DNA of 64,000 nt from Polaromonas sp. (GTDB taxonomy: Bacteria > Pseudomonadota > Gammaproteobacteria > Burkholderiales > Burkholderiaceae_C): NCBI RefSeq assembly GCF_012927485.1, contig NZ_JABBPC010000024.1:35271-99270 (forward strand). Direction: 5' to 3'. The position numbers and the translations under genes are program-made. The notes under the pieces were generated by a model. The model searched no databases. It saw only the letters and a list, made by a program, of their open reading frames with translations, and was not told the origin of the DNA. Below, piece by piece: positions 60,132 to 64,000 of the stretch (position 1 is the stretch's first letter; each line of letters begins with the position of its first letter).

Positions 60132-60145
60132 CGCAAACACAAGGA

Positions 60146-60520
60146 TTACTTGAGTTCGACTTTCGCACCAGCTTCCTCAAGCTTCTTCTTGGCCGCTTCT
60201 GCGTCAGCTTTTGGAGCGCCTTCCTTAACGTTCTTCGGCGCGCCATCCACCAAGTCTTTGGCTTCTTTGAGGCCCAGACCGGTGAGTTCGCGAACTGCCT
60301 TGATGACCGACACTTTGTTCGGGCCAACTTCGAGCAGCACGACATTGAAGTCGGTCTTCTCTTCAACCGCCGCAGCACCAGCGCCGCCACCAGCAGCGGG
60401 AGCGGCCATGGCGGCTGCGCTCACACCAAATTTCTCTTCGATGGCTTTCACCAGATCGTTGAGTTCGAGGACCGTCATGCTATCCAGCGCGGTCAAAAAT
60501 GCGTCTTTATCGAATGCCAT
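60146..60520 (-). CDS. rplL: 50S ribosomal protein L7/L12
   Basis: A 124-aa stalk protein. It has an N-terminal dimer domain ([20 protein letters not shown]), the Ala/Gly-rich hinge ([20 protein letters not shown]), and a C-terminal factor-binding domain ([31 protein letters not shown]). Confidence 0.97.
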   Translation of the reverse strand: MAFDKDAFLTALDSMTVLELNDLVKAIEEKFGVSAAAMAAPAAGGGAGAAAVEEKTDFNVVLLEVGPNKVSVIKAVRELTGLGLKEAKDLVDGAPKNVKEGAPKADAEAAKKKLEEAGAKVELK

Positions 60521-60548
60521 TTTGATTTCCTAAAAAGTTGGGTACAAG

Positions 60549-61088
60549 TTACGCCGCTGCGGCTTCGACAATCGGCTCTAAGGCCTCTGCCGAACCGTCG
60601 CCGCCACCTTTTTTCGCTGCCAGCGCGGCTAACACCACGGCAGTACGCGACATCGGCGACATCAGCAAGCCACACAACATAGCCAACAACACGTCCTTGG
60701 AAGGAATGCTTGCCAGTTGCTTCACGCCGTTCACGTCCAGGGGTTTGCCACCGAATGCACCACCGCGAATCACCAACTTGTCATTGGTTTTCGCGAAGTC
60801 AGCAACTACTTTCGCAGCCGCTACAGCATCTGTGGAAAAACCGTAGATCAACGGACCGGTCATCTGGTCGGATACGACTTCGAATGCGCTACCAACCACG
60901 GCACGGCGAGCCAGGGTGTTCTTTAGAACACTCAGGGTCACGCCTTTGTCGCGGGCTTGGCTGCGCAGCTTGGTCATGTCAGCGACCGTGATGCCACGGT
61001 ATTCCGCCATCACGAGCGTTTGAGCTTTTGCGGCGAGTCCGGTCACTTCATCAATGACTGCTTGTTTCTCACTGCGATTGAGACTCAA
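60549..61088 (-). CDS. rplJ: 50S ribosomal protein L10
   Basis: A 179-aa stalk base protein that carries L7/L12 dimers. It starts [19 protein letters not shown] and contains [20 protein letters not shown] and [13 protein letters not shown]; the C-terminal helix binds L7/L12. It is 28 bases from rplL. Confidence 0.96.
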   Translation of the reverse strand: MSLNRSEKQAVIDEVTGLAAKAQTLVMAEYRGITVADMTKLRSQARDKGVTLSVLKNTLARRAVVGSAFEVVSDQMTGPLIYGFSTDAVAAAKVVADFAKTNDKLVIRGGAFGGKPLDVNGVKQLASIPSKDVLLAMLCGLLMSPMSRTAVVLAALAAKKGGGDGSAEALEPIVEAAAA

Positions 61089-61356
61089 GGTCTACTCCTT
61101 AAAAATGTGTCGTCAAGTTTCAGCTTTCGCTGCTACCGTTCTACACGCTCATATTCAGCGACCAACTGTTTCAGATTCTTTTAAAAACCATCTGCAGCGG
61201 GACCGCCATCTGCGTTGGCTGTCTTTCGATTAAGTGCTTAGCTCAAACCTGTTTCATTCGAGCTGGCACGCCAACGGTCTTGGATGACCTGCCGGAGTTA
61301 AACCCCGACAGCCCACCACATTGGATAGCTCTTGCAAGCCATCCAAATTTTTACAA
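61089..61356 (-). promoter_or_regulatory. rplJ leader (rplA–rplJ intercistronic region)
   Basis: 268 bases without a gene. In other bacteria this leader binds the L10–(L12)4 complex to repress translation, and often holds a promoter. The length and position fit; I did not establish the kink-turn structure by eye. Confidence 0.4.
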
Positions 61357-62052
61357 TCACGCCGCGATGGTTTGCGTGTCGACGCGCACGCCCACACCCA
61401 TCGTTGACGAAACTGCTACTTTCTTCAAATACACCCCTTTGGTCGTAGCGGGCTTGGCTTTGATCAGCGCATCAATCAATGCGGCCAGATTACCTTGCAG
61501 CTTGGCAGTTTCAAACGAACGACGACCAATGGTGCTGTGCACGATACCGGCCTTGTCGACGCGGAACTGGACCTGGCCAGCCTTGGCGTTTTTAACAGCG
61601 GTCGCCACATCGGGTGTCACGGTGCCGACCTTGGGGTTGGGCATCAGACCACGTGGGCCCAGAATCTGACCCAAGGTACCCACAATCCGCATGGCATCAG
61701 GAGACGCTATAACGACGTCGAAATCCATCTTGCCTGCTTTGATGTCGGCAGCCAGATCATCCATACCGACGATATCGGCGCCGGCGGCTTTAGCTTCCTC
61801 GGCTTTGGCACCCTGTGCAAACACCGCAACGCGCTTCACTTTGCCGGTACCGTTGGGCAACACGACAGCGCCACGTACGACCTGGTCAGATTTCTTGGCG
61901 TCAATACCGAGTTGCACGGCCACATCGATGGACTCATCGAATTTGGCGACGGCGAACTCTTTTACAAGCCCCAACGCATCAGGCAACGCGTACAACTTGT
62001 TGCTGTCGATTTTATCGCCGACAGCTTTTTGGCGTTTGGTCAGCTTGCTCAT
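61357..62052 (-). CDS. rplA: 50S ribosomal protein L1
   Basis: A 231-aa L1-stalk protein: [20 protein letters not shown], then [20 protein letters not shown] and [19 protein letters not shown] are diagnostic. Its ATG overlaps the rplK stop by 4 bases (ATGA). Confidence 0.97.
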   Translation of the reverse strand: MSKLTKRQKAVGDKIDSNKLYALPDALGLVKEFAVAKFDESIDVAVQLGIDAKKSDQVVRGAVVLPNGTGKVKRVAVFAQGAKAEEAKAAGADIVGMDDLAADIKAGKMDFDVVIASPDAMRIVGTLGQILGPRGLMPNPKVGTVTPDVATAVKNAKAGQVQFRVDKAGIVHSTIGRRSFETAKLQGNLAALIDALIKAKPATTKGVYLKKVAVSSTMGVGVRVDTQTIAA

Positions 62053-62483
62053 ACAACCCCTTCTACAGTCACACCCATGGAACGGGCAGAACCGGCAATA
62101 GTACGAACTGCAGCGTCGAGATCGGCAGCAGTCATATCTTTCATTTTTGTTTTAGCTATTTCTTCCAGCTGAGCGCGGGTAATCTTGCCAACCTTGACGG
62201 ATTGCGGCGTGGCGGAGCCCTTGTCGAGCTTGATGGCTTTCTTGATCAGCGTGACAGCCGGAGGCGTCTTGATGATGAAGGTAAAGCTTTTGTCGGCGTA
62301 GGCGGTGATCACCACAGGCAGCGGCAGACCGGGCTCAACACCCTGGGTCTGGGCATTGAATGCCTTGCAGAACTCCATGATGTTCAAGCCGCGCTGACCC
62401 AGTGCCGGACCGATTGGGGGCGATGGATTAGCTTTGCCAGCTGGCACTTGCAGCTTGACGAAACCGACGATTTTTTTCGCCAT
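62049..62483 (-). CDS. rplK: 50S ribosomal protein L11
   Basis: A 144-aa protein of the GTPase-associated centre: [40 protein letters not shown] and TVEGVV at the end. ATG 62483 is the true start (AGGAGAAAAGT before it); the frame is open to 62516. Confidence 0.97.
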   Translation of the reverse strand: MAKKIVGFVKLQVPAGKANPSPPIGPALGQRGLNIMEFCKAFNAQTQGVEPGLPLPVVITAYADKSFTFIIKTPPAVTLIKKAIKLDKGSATPQSVKVGKITRAQLEEIAKTKMKDMTAADLDAAVRTIAGSARSMGVTVEGVV

Positions 62484-62662
62484 ACTTTTCTCCTTGCGGG
62501 TTGTAACGCCTGGCACTGTTTGAAAACAGTCTCAGGCTCCCCGGGGTTAAACAACTCAATAATGATTCAAGCGAATCATCCGCGCCGAGTTGAAAAGCGC
62601 GAAATTTTTCCAAAGGTCAGGTGTCTAGCCTGCCGACAATCACCCTACAAAAGCAGGACGAC

Positions 62663-63259
62663 TTAAGTTTTTTCGATCTGACTGAACTCGAGTTCTACCG
62701 GCGTAGCACGTCCGAAAATCGTGACCGACACGCGCACTCTGTTTTTGTCGTAGTTGACTTCTTCCACGGTACCGTTGAAGTCGGTGAATGGGCCATCCTT
62801 GACCCGGACATACTCACCCGTTTCAAATTCAACCTTGTGGCGTGGCTTTTCGGTGCCTACCTGCATCTGGCTCACGATTTTCTGGACGTCTTCGTCGGAA
62901 ATCGGAGCAGGGCGATTCTTGGCGCCACCGACAAATCCTGTGACCTTGTTGGTGTGCTTGACCAAATGCCAGGTTTCGTCATCCATGACCATCTCAACCA
63001 GCACATAACCCGGAAAGAAACGGCGCTCCGTTGTCTTCTTCTGACCGTTCTTGATCTCGACCACCTCTTCAGTGGGCACCAGAAAACGGCCGAACTTGGA
63101 CTGCATGCCGGCACGGTTGATGCGCTCGACAATATTGCGCTCGGCCGCTTTTTCCATGCCGGAATAAGCATGCACGACATACCACTGCATGCCGGGAGTC
63201 GGCGTGAGGGATGTACCTGCCGCAACTTCACTGACTACAGCGTCATTTAGATCGGTCAT
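62663..63259 (-). CDS. nusG: transcription termination/antitermination factor NusG
   Basis: A ~198-aa protein with an NGN domain ([20 protein letters not shown]) and a C-terminal KOW domain ([20 protein letters not shown]). A short extra N-terminal arm ([15 protein letters not shown]) precedes it, as in other betaproteobacteria. ATG 63259 is chosen (GGAAG upstream). Its A is shared with the secE stop (TAATG). Confidence 0.96.
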   Translation of the reverse strand: MTDLNDAVVSEVAAGTSLTPTPGMQWYVVHAYSGMEKAAERNIVERINRAGMQSKFGRFLVPTEEVVEIKNGQKKTTERRFFPGYVLVEMVMDDETWHLVKHTNKVTGFVGGAKNRPAPISDEDVQKIVSQMQVGTEKPRHKVEFETGEYVRVKDGPFTDFNGTVEEVNYDKNRVRVSVTIFGRATPVELEFSQIEKT

Positions 63260-63642
63260 TATTTCTTCCATCCCAGGATCAGATCGTAAAACACCCACTC
63301 GAGGGTCTTATCGGTGAGCCACAAAAACAACGCCATCACCACCACAAAAGCAAACACGTAGGCCGTCATTTGCATCGTCTCTTTACGGGAAGGCCAGACA
63401 ACTTTTTTGACCTCGCGCCAGGAGTCTCGCCCGAAAGACAAAAACTGCTTACCCACTTCCGAGGACAGAAAAACGACCACAGCCGCCACCAATCCGCCAA
63501 CCAGGGTGCTCCACTGGGCAATCTGGCCCTGCCTGCTCATCAGGTAAAAACCTGCAAGGGAAGCCAGAACCAGCACGACTGCTAAACCGAGCTTAGCTTT
63601 ATCGGCATTGGTACTAACGGTTTCAACTTGAGAAGAGGCCAT
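63259..63642 (-). CDS. secE: preprotein translocase subunit SecE
   Basis: A 127-aa membrane protein with three helices ([54 protein letters not shown]) and the conserved amphipathic loop [20 protein letters not shown]. It clamps SecY in the translocon. Directly followed by nusG. Confidence 0.95.
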   Translation of the reverse strand: MASSQVETVSTNADKAKLGLAVVLVLASLAGFYLMSRQGQIAQWSTLVGGLVAAVVVFLSSEVGKQFLSFGRDSWREVKKVVWPSRKETMQMTAYVFAFVVVMALFLWLTDKTLEWVFYDLILGWKK

Positions 63643-63775
63643 GATTACCGGATTTCCTGTTCAATCTTCATTCGTCTCTTAAGACGCCTAAACCCACCCG
63701 GAGCTTTTGACTCCCGGTAGGCCTGCTTTCATCTCTTTAAACCACCTGCGGCATCGATAACTATCAAAACCCGGG

Positions 63776-63851
63776 TGGCAGGGGCAGAAGGAATCGAACC
63801 ATCAACCTTCGGTTTTGGAGACCGACGCTCTGCCAATTGAGCTATACCCCT
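63776..63851 (-). tRNA. tRNA-Trp (CCA)
   Basis: A 76-nt cloverleaf on the minus strand, with encoded CCA. The 5' end is AGGGGTATAGCTCAATTGGC, the anticodon loop CTCCAAA gives CCA, and the T arm is GATGGTTCGATTCCTTC. It lies between tuf and secE, the usual arrangement in this group. Confidence 0.96.
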
Positions 63852-63881
63852 GCATCAAATCACTAATCACTTCAACAATAA

Positions 63882-64000
63882 TCAGGCGATGATTTTGGCG
63901 ACAACGCCAGCACCAACGGTTTTTCCGCCTTCGCGAATAGCGAAGCGCAGGCCTTCTTCCATGGCAATCGGGTTGATCAGCTTGACGGTGATCGACACGT
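63882..64000 (-). CDS. tuf: elongation factor Tu, 3' end (partial)
   Basis: The last ~39 codons of EF-Tu: [20 protein letters not shown] and [16 protein letters not shown], then TGA. The rest of the gene lies beyond the window. Which tuf copy cannot be told. Confidence 0.95.
   Translation of the reverse strand, partial: VSITVKLINPIAMEEGLRFAIREGGKTVGAGVVAKIIA

Larger units (their letters stand above)
59795..60145. promoter_or_regulatory. rplL–rpoB intercistronic region with two hairpins
   Basis: About 350 bases without a gene, between rplL and rpoB. It contains an attenuator-like hairpin just after rplL and a long perfect inverted repeat nearer rpoB (both listed). In E. coli the equivalent region holds an attenuator and an RNase III site that set the ratio of ribosomal protein to polymerase; a similar role here is inference. 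Confidence 0.6.

Overview
The window is chromosomal DNA from a betaproteobacterium of the Burkholderiales, most probably a member of the Comamonadaceae (Rhodoferax/Polaromonas-like). The evidence is the gene order tuf–tRNA-Trp–secE–nusG–rplK–rplA–rplJ–rplL–rpoB–rpoC, the rsmB–DUF4390–ntrY-like–ntrX-like operon, the proteobacterial-type gshA/gshB pair, and protein sequences that read as this group throughout. The species cannot be fixed from sequence alone.

Layout. 0–3.7 kb: spermidine-synthase-like methyltransferase, a small unknown protein, an orphan GspC-like protein, a Crp/Fnr regulator and a GIY-YIG protein. 3.9–7.1 kb: 4-OT tautomerase, DHA2-type MFS exporter, class II glutamine amidotransferase and a histidine phosphatase. 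7.1–13.3 kb (minus): gshA, kup and gshB, preceded by proA. 13.4–19.6 kb (minus): a tightly packed operon of a flavin oxidoreductase, a B12-dependent ribonucleotide reductase, NnrS, a small nitroreductase and a small unknown protein, suggesting work at low oxygen or under nitrosative stress. 20–36 kb (minus): a type VI secretion locus (TPR lipoprotein, TssB, TssC, Hcp, TssE, TssF, TssG, ClpV, VgrG), followed by an effector, an immunity protein and a decayed second copy of the effector/immunity junction.

36–44 kb is a worn accessory stretch. It holds an istA (IS21) remnant, a uvrA2 pseudogene truncated at its 5' end and frameshifted, a 2OG-Fe(II)-oxygenase-like gene, a TetR/MBL pair with a likely operator, a methyltransferase and more than 2 kb without recognisable genes. 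It ends at a tRNA-Phe gene. 44–51 kb: ntrX-like, ntrY-like, DUF4390, rsmB, an M48 protease and lemA. 51–64 kb: the rpoBC–ribosomal protein–nusG–secE operon, tRNA-Trp and the 3' end of tuf.

The most interesting part is the T6SS cargo end. VgrG carries a transthyretin-like tail, the 512-aa effector has a C-terminal domain I do not recognise, and a diverged, broken copy of the toxin tip plus the immunity start lies just downstream. The window shows only the sheath/tube/baseplate/ClpV/VgrG half of the T6SS. The membrane-complex genes (tssJKLM) and tssA are absent, and their usual place holds an IS21 remnant and a pseudogene.
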